Assembly: GCA_963810905.1 (NCBI GenBank)
Contig: CAWEPG010000005.1
Location: 11,428-75,427, forward strand
DNA from: CAWBAT01 sp963810905
GTDB taxonomy: Bacteria > Acidobacteriota > Terriglobia > Versatilivoradales > Versatilivoraceae
Length of the DNA stretch: 64,000 nt
Direction of reading: 5' to 3'
Shown here piece by piece: positions 53,918-63,577 of this stretch; the first letter of the stretch is position 1; every line of letters starts with the position of its first letter. A program made the translations under genes and the position numbers. The notes beneath the pieces were generated by a model that saw only the letters and a list, made by a program, of their open reading frames with translations, made no database searches and was not told where the DNA came from.

Positions 53918-54193
53918 ATGAAAGAAAAGCCACTTAGAAGGTGTTCGGAACTGAGTTTTCGAATGGTGGGTGAGGAGATAGTGATTTTGGACCGAGCGAA
54001 TGGGCTCGTTCATCAGCTCAACTCAACAGCCAGCTATATCTGGAATCATTGTGACGGCTCGTCGATGACACAGAAGATTATTGAGCAATTGGCACAAGCT
54101 TTTGAGATTGATCCAGTAAGAGCCGAAAAAGATGTGATTGGAGTCTTGAGTGAAATGAAAAAATTGAATCTGTTGGAGTGCTCCAATCACTGA
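53918..54193 (+). CDS. PqqD-like RiPP-recognition protein
   Basis: 91 residues from the ATG at 53918; the frame upstream to 53873 gives no useful extension. The sequence follows the PqqD fold: MVGEEIVILDRANGLVHQLN, STASYIWNHCDGSSM, then KDVIGVLSEMKKLNLLE. PqqD domains bind leader peptides of ribosomally made, modified peptides and hand them to a maturase. No radical SAM or other maturase lies next to it. The next gene, 30 bases downstream, codes for a 95-residue peptide-like protein, so a precursor/recognition pair is plausible. The PQQ dehydrogenase at 6726 is far away. Confidence 0.88.
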   Translation: MKEKPLRRCSELSFRMVGEEIVILDRANGLVHQLNSTASYIWNHCDGSSMTQKIIEQLAQAFEIDPVRAEKDVIGVLSEMKKLNLLECSNH

Positions 54194-54223
54194 TTAGTAA
54201 GCGAATAAAAGAGGTAATTAAAT

Positions 54224-54511
54224 ATGACCGAAAATGAACAGTCCAAGCGAGAGTTTATCAAGAAGACGGCCTATGTGATTCCTAGCATCCTGACTCTGAA
54301 GGCTATTCCTTCATTTGCCGGGACGGGCTCTGGGGAAGCTAAAACTGCCGAGTCGTACTCTGACGACTCTGGAACTTCAGAGTCGTACTTTGGCGAAGAT
54401 AAAAAAGGGAATAATGGCGTCGGCGATGGTTGGAATTCAAAGCCGCACGGAAATCCTGGGAAAAAAGAAAAAGAAAACGATGAACGATGGGGTAATAAAC
54501 ATCGGCCTTAA
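54224..54511 (+). CDS. Small export-signal peptide following PqqD; possible RiPP precursor
   Basis: 95 residues. The N-terminus has SKREFIKKTAYVIPSILTLK then AIPSFAGTGSG, a basic plus moderately hydrophobic stretch reminiscent of a leader or signal with a cut after PSFA. The C-terminal half is low complexity and very hydrophilic (NGVGDGWNSKPHGNPGKK, ending ERWGNKHRP). The gene follows the PqqD-like gene by 30 bases with AGAGGT upstream, so they are co-transcribed. A modified-peptide precursor or a small secreted protein are both possible; no modification enzyme is adjacent. Confidence 0.65.
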   Translation: MTENEQSKREFIKKTAYVIPSILTLKAIPSFAGTGSGEAKTAESYSDDSGTSESYFGEDKKGNNGVGDGWNSKPHGNPGKKEKENDERWGNKHRP

Positions 54512-54910
54512 GTTTCTTATTGGCGGATCTGTTTTTGCCTGTCCGATTTTCTCAGGACAAAGCTTCCGTCGAATTCACCAAAAATTCTCCTTAATTTGAT
54601 TTCGCATTGAAATTTGGTTTTAGTGAGTATTAATGATAATCAAGGAGGGGATTTCTTCGCCCCAGAATATAGACTCGAATCAAGCACCGCTTAAATCACC
54701 CAGCGGACAAAACCAGTCCCAAAAGCAGTTTATCTAACCCAGGCAGTTCCTAACTCGATCATCACCTAAATCACTCGGATCCTAAACCAGTTGGCTAAAA
54801 AGCCATTTCTCTTTCTTTGAATCGCTTTGTTGGGGGCCTGTTTTTTCCAGTCCCCAGCAGTGAGCGGGATTAGAAGTTCTCCAAGGTCGAGGGCAGACCA
54901 TCCGGAAGCA
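54512..54910. other. Intergenic region between the peptide gene and the integrase remnant
   Basis: 399 bases, no gene. A 5-bp hairpin TGTCC / GGACA near 54540-54560 has no T-run after it. Any N-terminal part of the dead integrase would have been here but is not recognisable. Confidence 0.35.
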
Positions 54911-55782
54911 ATGACTAAGAAGGCAGCCCATCCGATGGAAGCCAAGATCCGCACGGAACTGGCACAAGGGAATTTCGGGATCTTGAAACCTAAAGTAGTT
55001 CCTTCACTCAAGCAATTTCTCAATGATGAGTTTCTTCCCTATACCGAGGGCAGGTTCAAGGAGTCCCCCAAGACTTTAGACTACTATCCTCTCGGTGTGA
55101 AGATGTTGGATGAGTCGCAGCACATTGCTGAATTTGAATTTAGTGAATACCTAATGGCTTATCGCCAACCCTGGAGAGATGCCGCTTTAGTTATTTATTT
55201 TCTTGGATTCAGACCTGGGGAAGTCTTCACGTTAAGATGAGAGAATATTTCACTAACCGATGAGGGGTTCATTCAAGTCACGAAGGGGAAGTCAAAAGCA
55301 GCTAGGCGAACTTTGCCAATGGTTCCACTCGTCCGGAGGGCTTTGGAGTCTCGTTTTCGAAGCCAAGGATGCCCAAAGAAGGGCTGGATGTATCCAACTC
55401 TATCCAGGTCAGGGCATCTGGAAAAAGGCACGTCCAAGAACCAAAACATCAGAGCGATTCATGCCGTCAATAAAGCCGCAGCGGAGGAAGCAAAGAAAAA
55501 GCGTATCCTAAATCCAGAGCAAAGATTGAAGCCGTTCCCACCATACTGTCTGAACACACGGCACTTACCAATCTTGCCCCAGAATGTGACACGTTTGCAT
55601 TAAGGACAATTGCAGGCCATTCCTCTATTGCAATGATACAGCGTTATGTTCATCCGCAGGGTCGGGTGATCTCAGATGCATTCAAGAAATTGGCCGATCG
55701 CCAAAAGGTGGGCACGGATGGTGGGCACAGCAATCAAAACTACAATCCTGAAGTCGCCGCGAAATCTTCTATAAGAAATTGA
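54911..55782 (+). pseudogene. Tyrosine integrase pseudogene, next to att copy 3
   Basis: The left part has a SAM-like core-binding domain (MEAKIRTELAQGNFGILKP, ESPKTLDYYPLGVKMLDES) and the start of the catalytic domain (FLGFRPGEVFTLR). A TGA at 55238-55240 replaces the usual Trp codon after LR, then ENISLTDEGFIQVTKGKSK continues in frame. A frameshift near 55553 falls at the HxLRH box (YCL then EHTALTNLA), and the last part has AGHSSIAMIQRYVHPQ, with the final catalytic His/Tyr region, and ends at 55782. The N-terminus is missing. It points at att copy 3, 17 bases away, which is the normal position of an integrase gene relative to its tRNA. Confidence 0.85.
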
Positions 55783-55798
55783 AAATAAACTGGAAAGT

Positions 55799-55843
55799 TG
55801 GTACGCCCGGCAAGATTCGAACTTGCGACCCCCTGATTCGTAG
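55799..55843 (-). repeat. tRNA-Arg-like 3' half, att site copy 3
   Basis: Identical over 45 bases to copy 1 at 43825-43869, so the 12-kb interval between is bounded by a perfect direct repeat. It follows the integrase pseudogene by 16 bases. The tRNA 5' half is again missing, so the intact tRNA lies outside the window or was elsewhere. Confidence 0.85.
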
Positions 55844-55928
55844 GTGCTCCAAAACCATTGCTGGGACTGTATCTTAAGGATTTAGACTGCGCACGGTTGC
55901 GAAAATCATGGCATTTCAGCCGCAAATC

Positions 55929-55976
55929 CGCAACCCAGGCGCAACCAAATTCAGACTAAAAGAGAGTAGGGTTTTG
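55929..55976. repeat. 48-bp repeat beside att, copy 2
   Basis: Matches 53394-53441 at about 40 of 48 positions. Both copies lie on the right side of a tRNA-like fragment. Confidence 0.55.
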
Positions 55977-56115
55977 GCTCGCAACTTAGAGCTGGGGACG
56001 CCATGTATCCATCCCCTAATTGGCTCTTGGCCAGACGTTGAAACGTCCTGTCCGGAGCGATCACGGTCGTCGTCTTGCATGAGTATTTGTCAGCAAGACG
56101 CGGTTCATTCCGCTT

Positions 56116-57553
56116 TCAGATGAGCAGATCTTTTACGACTCGGCCATGCACGTCCGTCAGACGGAAATCCCGGCCGGCGTAACGGTAGGTAAATTTCTCG
56201 TGATCGAAGCCCAGCAGGTAGAGCAGCGTGGCGTGCAGATCGTGCACATGAACCTTGTTCTCAGCCGCCGCAAAGCCGAACTCGTCGGTGGCGCCGTACA
56301 CAATGCCCTTCTTTAATCCTGCGCCTGCAAGCCACATCGAGAACCCATAGGGATTATGATCGCGGCCATTGACCATGCCGGAGTTCGCGCCCAGGTCCGG
56401 CAACTCAACGGTCGGGGTGCGGCCGAATTCGCCACCCCAGATCACTAGCGTGTCCTCCAGCATCCCACGCTGCTTCAGGTCCTTGACCAGTGCGGCGATC
56501 GGCTGATCGCATTCCCGCGCCAGCCTGCCATGATTGGCACGAATGTCATCATGGCTGTCCCAGGGCTGTCCTGCCCCATGCCACACTTGAACAAAGCGAA
56601 CGCCCCGTTCCAGTAATCGTCGCGCGATGATCATCTGCCGTGCTTGCAGTCCATCCCCGTACATTTTCCAGATGTGCTCCGGTTCTTTCGAAAGATCAAA
56701 AGCATCATCGGCCTCCATTTGCATGCGATAAGCCAGCTCGAACGACTGGACACGTGCTTCAAGTAGAGCATCATTCTGTCGCCGCTCCTGATAGCCATGA
56801 TTCAGCTCCGCCAATAAGTCCAATTGGCGGCGCTGTTCGAGCGAACGTCGTGAAGCCATTGCGGATATTTTCAATCAGCTTCTCAATTTGCGTCTCCCGC
56901 GTGTCGATGTGCGTGGCCTGGTAGCTGCCTGGGAGAAAGGCCGAGCGCCAGTTCTGGTTCCCCTGAGTAGGAAGACCGTCCGGGCAAAGCACGATAAAGC
57001 CGGGCAGATTTTGGTTTTCAGAGCCGAGGCCATAGGTAACCCAGGACCCAAAGCTTGGCCGAACCTGGCGTACGTCGCCGCAGTTCATCATCATCAGTGA
57101 CGGCTCATGATTCGGAATATCGGTGTGCATCGACCGTACGATACAGAGGTCGTCGACGCAACTGCCGACGTTTGAAAAGATCTCGCTAACCTCGATACCA
57201 CTTTGGCCAAACTTCCGGAATGTGAAAGGAGAGGGAAACGCCGCTCCGGTACGGCGCTCCGTTTTCAGCGTGATCGGGAATGGGTTTACCGGCGAATTTG
57301 GCGAGCGACGGCTTCGGGTCGAAGGTGTCGACGTGTGATGCGCCACCATTCATGAACAGGTGCAGCACGCGCTTGGCCTTGGCGGGAAGCGGGGGGCTGT
57401 TTCGGGGCCAGCGGATTCATGGTTTGACTGCTCGATGATCGCCTGCAGGAATCCTCCTTCACCGAGCGTCGAAGTCAGCGCGACCAGGCCCATGCCCATT
57501 CCGCAGCGCGACAGCATCTCACGCCGGGTAAGGAACAAATCCCGAGGTTTCAT
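56116..57553 (-). pseudogene. DUF1501 (Tat-exported sulfatase-like) gene with several frameshifts
   Basis: The parts add up to one DUF1501 protein of about 470 residues. It starts MKPRDLFLTRREMLSRCG, a Tat-like signal, after GGAGGG. Frame changes near 57368, 57240 and 56850 separate this from LHLFMNGGASHVDTFDPKP, from VDDLCIVRSMHTDIPNHEPS with FGSWVTYGLGSEN, and from the C-terminal part (VRFVQVWHGAGQPWDSHDD, DTLVIWGGEFGRTP, GRDHNPYGFSMWLAGAG). DUF1501 proteins are typical partners of DUF1549/DUF1553 proteins in Planctomycetota and Acidobacteriota. Its start follows the upstream gene's stop by 12 bases. Confidence 0.88.
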
Positions 57554-57565
57554 TTTCGCCCTCCT

Positions 57566-60500
57566 TCAATCGACAAAGGCAAATTCGTTGGTCTCCAACA
57601 ACACTTGAGCAAAGCGCCCCCAAGCGTCAAGTGGCTTTGGAGCCGGACCTGCGAAATCGCTCTTAGCACTCCAAGTTTGGTCACCGAATTTGATGATGGG
57701 GGCCCATTTAAATCCGTCATTTTCCGGATCGGACCGCGCGTCGACAATAAAACTGATCATCTCGCCCTTTTCAATTTTAATCCCATTGAGCTTGGTCTCC
57801 GCGCTCGAGCCATTCACCGACCAGGACGCCAGCTCGCCCTGCCGGCTGGACACAATCCGTCCGCGCACGCCATCACCGTAAGGTACGGCGGGTTGAGCAT
57901 GCTGCAACGTCCCTTCGATGCTCAGTTTTCCCGATACCGGGCTTACCCAGCGTCGAATCACAGACTGATTTGGCTGTTCGCCGGGTTCCCCGCCCGACGC
58001 TCGGAGCACTGCTTTTCCAGAGCCGGAACAGGGCAGGACCGAGCCTCCTTGCCAGCGGTCCGTTACGAATACAGAGAACGGCGTAAATGACTCGACACGA
58101 CCGGTGTCTGCATGAAACTCGCCGGTGCCATATTGCCATGCCGCAGTTACAGCGGTTTCCGTAACGCGGTTCAGCACTTTGCGAAAGGAATTTCACGCTC
58201 GCTTCCATTTCCCACTTCTCAGGCTCACGCGCAAGCACTGCGCGATAGAGCTCGACGAATCTTTTCGGGCGGGGTGGGTGCCGTGGCGACTTCCGGGCGC
58301 GACAACAGCGCACGCGAAACTGCTCTGCGACAAAGGGGCTGTTGAGGAAAAACAGCGCCTGTTGCGGCACCGTCGTTACATAGCGGACGGGTGTATGCTG
58401 CTCGGGTGACGCAAAGTCAAAAACACTCAACAAACTCGGAATACGGCCCCGCTCAATAAATCCGTAGACTGACCGCCGAGGAACCAACGGCTGTGCAGTC
58501 AGTGGGAACGGAACTCCACCCATCGTAAGATCGAGGAGACCGGCAGCGGAGAGCATCGAATCTCGCAGGCATTCGACTTCAAGCCGCCGACGATTCATAC
58601 GCCACAGCCACTGATTTTCGGGGTCAATCTTCCGGGCGGTTTCATTGTCGGCGCTGGACTGCCGATACACAGCGGAGGTCATGATCAAACGATGCAGCAT
58701 TTTGAGGGACCAGCCAGACTGCATGAATTTTACGGCAAGATAATCAAGAAGCTCAGGATGTGACGGAGCCTCACCGCGAAATCCAAAATCGCTCGGCGTG
58801 CGAACCAACCCGAAACCAAAATGGTACATCCAGACCCGATTTACGATAACTCGTGCCGTCAAAGGATTTTCAGGGTCGATGATGGCACGCGCCAATTCTA
58901 GACGTCCACTCCCATTGTGGAATAGTTTTTCGTCGCTGCCCCCCAGACAAGATAAAAAGCGCGGGCGGTGCCAACACGCCCGGATTGTTGGGATTGCCGC
59001 GGACGAAACACGTGCACCGGAGCGGGGTGAGGGAGATCTTCCATCGCCATCGCCCGCGGGGGAGCGCTGTCATAGGCAGCTTGCGCCAGCATTGCGTTAT
59101 AGCGCCCTCGAATGGATCCCATGTTGTTTCTGTCACCCTCGGTGCAGATAAGGTCAAAATCTTCAAACGCGACAATGAGCGGAGAGTTTGGCCCACGAAC
59201 AACCATTCGGAGTTGCTCGCTCTCCGGATCTTCAAAGACCTCCGGGCGATCATATTGGCTAAGAATTGCGGCGTATGCTCCTGCGAGATCCCGTAAGGAA
59301 CCAATCGGTCATTGCGTCTACTTCAACTTGATGAGCGAGGAACCCTTAACGGTTTTCTGCATCGACGGCCATGCATTTCGCGAATTCCTTTCCCGGAATT
59401 GCCGGCCGTTGCATGCCACAAACGGAATACCGGCTCATCGTTTTCCTTCGAGTCGTGCAGATATTTTTGCCAGCGTGCCAGCATGTAGCGATTCAATTGA
59501 CGGTCGCGTACCAGATCTTCCACTTCGAGGTTACTTAATCCCTCGGCATCGTGCGCCGCAATCATATAATCGGCGACTTGCGTCTTAAAGAAAGCCAGCA
59601 TCTCCAAATGCCGACGGTGTCGATACTCCTTATAGACGTTTTGAATCTGATCGAGTCGATCTTCGTAGAGTGTCTGCTTGGGAGAGGCTTGACAGGCTTC
59701 CCTATCAGCGGCAGTGTGTCGGGCTCGCGGATGTTCGACAGGACTGAGTAGAACGAATAGTAGTCCTTGGTTGGAATCGGGTCATACTTATGATCGTGAC
59801 AGCGGGCGCAAGCCACCGTCAACCCCAGCAGGCCTCTTGAGACTGCATCGATACGGTCGTCCACAGTTTCCGGATAGCCATTCGGGAAGTTTCTCCCGAG
59901 GCTCAGGAAGCCGAGTGCTGCCAGATGTCTTGGCTCGACGTTTGGCAAGCGATCGGCCGCAAGCTGAAAGAGCACGAATTGATCGTAGGGCAAATCTTCA
60001 TTGAGTGCGCGGATCACCCAATCCCGATAGGTATACGACCAGGGATAGTGTTGTCCAGTGTTGACCGGATCGTTAAATGAATCCGCATAGCGCGCGACAT
60101 CCAGCCAGTGACGTGCCCACCGTTCGCCATACCGTGGCGAGGCAAGAAGTCGATCAATCAGACGATCGTAAGCCTGTGGCGAGGTGTCATCGACGAACTG
60201 CTCTACTTCTTCCGCGCTCGGTGGAAGGCCAGTCAAGTCGTAGGTAGCCCTGCGAATTAATGTTCGCTTTTCAGCCTCAGGTGAGGGAGCTAACTCTCTG
60301 GCTTCCAGGCGGTTCAAAATGAACAGATCAATATCATTCCGAGTCCAGCCTTTCGTCTTAACGATAGGCAACGCCGGCATTCGAGGTTTCTGCAAAGACC
60401 AAAGCAAAGACTGTTTCTTTTCAACCGAAGCTTGTTCGACCGGAAGTAGGGCCCCCGCCCGAATCCAGAGCTCAAATTCAGCTACAATCTCCGGGGAAAG

Positions 60501-60806
60501 CGGATCACCGGGAGGCATCTTAAGTTTGTTATCCGTGTGGCGGATTGCACGCACCAAAAGGCTGTGCTCTGGATCTCCGGGCTGGATAGCTGGGCCGGAG
60601 TTTCCCCCTCGCCGGATCCCCTGCGTCGAATCCAGTAGCAACCCGCCCTGCGGCGTTACGGCTGAAGCACTGTGACAAGAGTAACAACGGGCCGCCAAGA
60701 CGGGCCTGATCTTCTTCTCGAAGTGATCAATCACTGTATTCTGGGCCTCGGCCGCGATGGCAAGCGCCAGTATCGAGACACTCAATCGGAGTAGCAATGA
60801 AACCAT
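57566..60806 (-). pseudogene. DUF1549/DUF1553 cytochrome-type gene with many frameshifts and stops
   Basis: Originally an exported protein of about 1075 residues, starting at 60806 (MVSLLLRLSVSILALAIAAE). The N-terminus has a c-type haem site RCYSCHSAS, then DUF1549 (WTRNDIDLFILNRLEA, RRATYDLTGLPPSAEEVEQF, YGERWARHWLDVARYADS) and DUF1553 (LTARVIVNRVWMYHFGFGL, RTPSDFGFRGEAPSHPELLD). Frame changes are visible near 59678, 59405, 59345, 58960, 58240 and 58160, with two in-frame stops near 59325, so it is thoroughly dead. Such genes act in periplasmic degradation of complex carbon, exact role unknown. Confidence 0.88.
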
Positions 60807-61040
60807 ATGACAAGTATTAAAACAGAATTTTGACACAGGCGCCAGTATATCCCCCAGGACCAGGTATGGCCGGCGAACCAGAGAACTGAGAGTGCCGGGC
60901 CTGAATACTCCAAAGGATTGACCGAGCCGGAAAGTGGACATCAATTGCCGGATTGAGTAGCGCGTCAGTGTAAATTCTAAAGATCTCCTAACACTACGCT
61001 CCATTCTTTTCTGGCTGGCTATGCAAAAACTTCATTCTTT

Positions 61041-61343
61041 TTAGTTGCCCTTCGCCGGATCCCAGCCGTCGATGACAAAATAGGGAGTTTGCTTTAAGAA
61101 ATCAGGATAGTTGGCAGCATTACCATCCTCATCGATAACTTCAAAATAGTAGAGGATTCCCTCCGGCGTGAGCAGCACGTTAGCCTGGTAGCGATTGTCG
61201 CCAGAAGGCCCCATTTCCATCTTTATCCATTCGTGGTTAGCCGGCTTGCGCTTGTAAGAGACCCAGGCCGTTTTCACATTTGCCTTGTCCCGGACGCTGA
61301 TCTCCAAGGTGATCGCTTTAGTGTGCCTAACGTTCTCCGGCAC
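61041..61343 (-). pseudogene. C-terminal fragment of an Ig-like-domain protein
   Basis: 100 residues reading as a beta-sandwich end: ITLEISVRDKANVKTAWVSY, ANVLLTPEGILYYFEVIDED and NAANYPDFLKQTPYFVIDGW. There is no signal peptide and no good start, so the 5' part has been lost. Comparable domains terminate large secreted enzymes of Acidobacteriota. It lies upstream of, and in the same direction as, the dead DUF1549/1553 gene. Confidence 0.55.
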
Positions 61344-61660
61344 TCTGTGACACTTCGGGATTCGTATCGTTCTTGTAGTGCCTTAAAACAAATTGTAGAG
61401 TGTTTTTTCGGTTAACAATGGCGGGTTGGTAAGCCCAGGGTTGAATAAAGCTGGCCTGCCGGTAGCAGGAACTACCGACAAGCCCTAATCATCACGCCTT
61501 ACTGGAGGCGGAATGACTTTCCCTATCTTATCAAACTCCAATTCCAGTTTCGTTATTCAATACCCGATCTCGAGATGTAGGGACCTAAGGCCATTGCACA
61601 CGAATGCCAAGGGTCATTTATCCGTTGTCGGAGTAGCACTATTCAGGAAAGGAGAAATCT
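61344..61660. other. Intergenic region
   Basis: 317 bases between the fragment and the exported protein at 61661. No gene, repeat or terminator recognised. Confidence 0.35.
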
Positions 61661-62098
61661 ATGAATAGGCGATTAGTTCAAGTTTTCACGGGAGTGCTCT
61701 TAATTGTGATCCTATGCTCTGGTGCATTGGCAGATGAGAACGATCCTGATAAATCACTTGGTTTGAACAATGGACGCGCGTGGGCAAAGATATCATCGTC
61801 ATCTGATAAGGTCGTTTTTCTCATGGGTCTCGAAGATGGAATAGAGGAGGGCATCCGAATAGCGAAGGCGAATGTAAGCGAAAAAGAAAGAGTTAAGTTG
61901 ATTTATGAGGTTACTATTACGTCCTTTAATCGCGGCGAAGTCATTAAGGTGTTGGACGATTTCTACACGGATATTTCAAACCGCAAGATCCCGATAGCTG
62001 CTGCATACATATTCGTTGGCAAGAGGCTGAAAGGCAAGCTAACTCCAGAAAAAGAAGCTGAGTGGATCACTCGGTTACGTAAAACTTACTCTAAATAG
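61661..62098 (+). CDS. Exported hypothetical protein
   Basis: 145 residues with a signal peptide (1-24, VLLIVILCSGALADEN). The mature part is alpha-helical, with EDGIEEGIRIAKANVSEKER, EVIKVLDDFYTDISNRKIPI and a basic end (TPEKEAEWITRLRKTYSK). No catalytic motif is seen. AAAGGAG is well placed before the ATG. The next small gene follows 70 bases later in the same direction. Role unknown; location beside integrase scraps suggests accessory cargo. Confidence 0.75.
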   Translation: MNRRLVQVFTGVLLIVILCSGALADENDPDKSLGLNNGRAWAKISSSSDKVVFLMGLEDGIEEGIRIAKANVSEKERVKLIYEVTITSFNRGEVIKVLDDFYTDISNRKIPIAAAYIFVGKRLKGKLTPEKEAEWITRLRKTYSK

Positions 62099-62167
62099 GA
62101 AACAACCATGAGAATTACGATGACTCAGGGGCAAAAAGGAAGGTAGAACGCGGGAGGAACATCCGTA

Positions 62168-62368
62168 ATGAATTCTCCACGGCACATCACAGTTAACGTT
62201 CCAGATCTAGATTGGGGGTCCCCCGAGGGTTTGAAGAATCTTTGTGGGTCCCCGAGTCAAAAGAATGTTCGTTACCAAATGTTCGATGTGTTTGTGAAAA
62301 GTCATATGGTCAACAAGAATGAGGTTTGCAAAGAGTGCCTGGAAATCTTCAGGCAACAGAATAATTGA
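62168..62368 (+). CDS. Small cysteine-containing hypothetical protein
   Basis: 66 residues, soluble. NLCGSPSQKN near the middle and NKNEVCKECLEIFRQQNN at the end supply three Cys, with C-x2-C in the last, possibly a partial zinc site. GGGAGGAAC precedes the ATG. No family recognised. It lies between the exported protein and the integrase remnant. Confidence 0.55.
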   Translation: MNSPRHITVNVPDLDWGSPEGLKNLCGSPSQKNVRYQMFDVFVKSHMVNKNEVCKECLEIFRQQNN

Positions 62369-62388
62369 AGTTAAGAGGGGGTGAAATT

Positions 62389-62603
62389 ATGGGCTATCTC
62401 TACAAACGGGGCGGGGTCTGATGACGGAGCCCCATATCCCAATGCTAAGGGAAGACAACAAAAGGACTGTCTTCTTTGATATAGAAGAATTTGAGAGTGT
62501 GAGAAAACATCTGCCCGAGTGTTATAAGATCCTCGTGACAGACATTAGACGTTCTCCCCCCAGCTTCTTTCTGGCGAAATTTTTGAAGCGATCTACAAAG
62601 TAG
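62389..62603 (+). pseudogene. Tyrosine integrase remnant, second copy
   Basis: The ATG at 62389 starts MGYLYKRGGV then a stop; this is how many site-specific integrases begin (MGxxYKRGG). Two bases later the frame at 62421 gives HIPMLREDNKRTVFFDIEEF and ESVRKHLPECYKILVTD, the region leading into the integrase catalytic domain. Everything between and after is missing, so an internal deletion has joined the two ends. No Arg-His-Arg-Tyr catalytic set remains. Confidence 0.65.
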
Positions 62604-62745
62604 CTGAGCTGTCGAATGTAAACGTACACGCTAATCTGAGCCCCTTGTTAGGGACCACCTCACCCAAGCCTACCAAAAGCACGCCCAAGGCGGAAACCCA
62701 GGTCAAGTCTCAGCCCCCGAAGAAATCCCCAAAGAAGTAGGCATT

Positions 62746-62856
62746 CGCTCCCTGACTAGTGAGCGAGCTCCCCCGAGTCTATCCACACTTGTAGGCGATT
62801 TTCCTGACCCGCCGAATTTACCATTTAGCTTGAGAAGTCTTCTTGGGAAGAAGTAA
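62746..62856 (+). pseudogene. C-terminal gene remnant, copy 2
   Basis: Encodes RSLTSERAPPSLSTLVGDF and ends RSLLGKK; diverged copy of 44220-44333. The frame continues upstream (VSAPEEIPKEVG) to about 62650. It lies directly after the integrase remnant, hinting that the parent gene belonged to the element core. Confidence 0.5.
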
Positions 62857-63043
62857 CGTAATACTGCGAACCTAAGAAGTGGGTGCTGTCCCCGCTATTC
62901 CAAAACGTTTATGAAGCCTGCCTGAGCGCCATTGTTCGTGAGGAGCGGATAGGTCCACAATGGATCCCCATTGTCACCTTTCTTTGGTCGAATCGCTTTA
63001 GCACAGCTAGGCACCAGATTGACTCTTTGGGAATTCCACTCCC

Positions 63044-63087
63044 CAGAACCTCCCGGCTCCCACACAAAATTAGAATGAATCGCTCCC
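63044..63087. repeat. 44-bp repeat, copy 2
   Basis: Matches 44364-44407 at 41 of 44 positions. Here it lies 187 bases after the C-terminal remnant and just before the HiPIP gene. Confidence 0.8.
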
Positions 63088-63124
63088 CTTGGGTAGCGAC
63101 TCATTCAGGGAATTGAGCGGCAAT

Positions 63125-63403
63125 CTAGGTGCCCTTTGGCTGGAATAAGTTGCACCAGCCCTTCGGGCTGATTTCCCCTTCAACCGTTTTGCAGGCGCTC
63201 GGCGGCTGAAATAGTTTGCACCCGTCGCATTGCTGGGTACCTTTCGGCGTGTCCTGGTACTTGACCTCCTTTTGCGACATCTTGCCCTCCGCTACTGCGG
63301 GCTTCGCCATCGCCATGGTGAGGAAGACCACTGCACTCAGGGCGGCCGTCGCCGAGCACTTACAAAAACTGCGTCGTGAAAGCTCTTGAGATTTGGTTTC
63401 CAC
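63125..63403 (-). CDS. High-potential iron-sulfur protein (HiPIP)
   Basis: 92 residues with a Tat signal (SRRSFCKCSATAALSAVVFL). The mature part has the four cluster ligands C59, C62, C71 and C84 in QQCDGCKLFQPPSACKTVEG and GWCNLFQPKG, the spacing of HiPIP [4Fe-4S] electron carriers. A GTG start at 63403 follows AGGAGG. HiPIPs carry electrons in the periplasm, often to cytochrome-type oxidases. No obvious electron partner lies beside it. Confidence 0.92.
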   Translation of the reverse strand: METKSQELSRRSFCKCSATAALSAVVFLTMAMAKPAVAEGKMSQKEVKYQDTPKGTQQCDGCKLFQPPSACKTVEGEISPKGWCNLFQPKGT

Positions 63404-63577
63404 GGATATCCTCCTGTGTTATTGGCTTAAGGCTATAGCTTGAGTTACTTCTCAACCGCTAGATTATCTAGACGAGGGTCCTGCAAATCTGTGCAATATT
63501 GAACAAGATTCCAAGACCGTGATCCAAGCAACATTTTGCACCTTAGTTGGGGAATGGTTAAACGAAGAAGACTCCTA

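Larger units (their letters stand above)
55783..56115. other. Intergenic region holding att copy 3
   Basis: Contains the third tRNA-like fragment (55799-55843) and the second 48-bp repeat (55929-55976). The ORF at 55908-56123 on the + strand has no motif. Confidence 0.45.
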
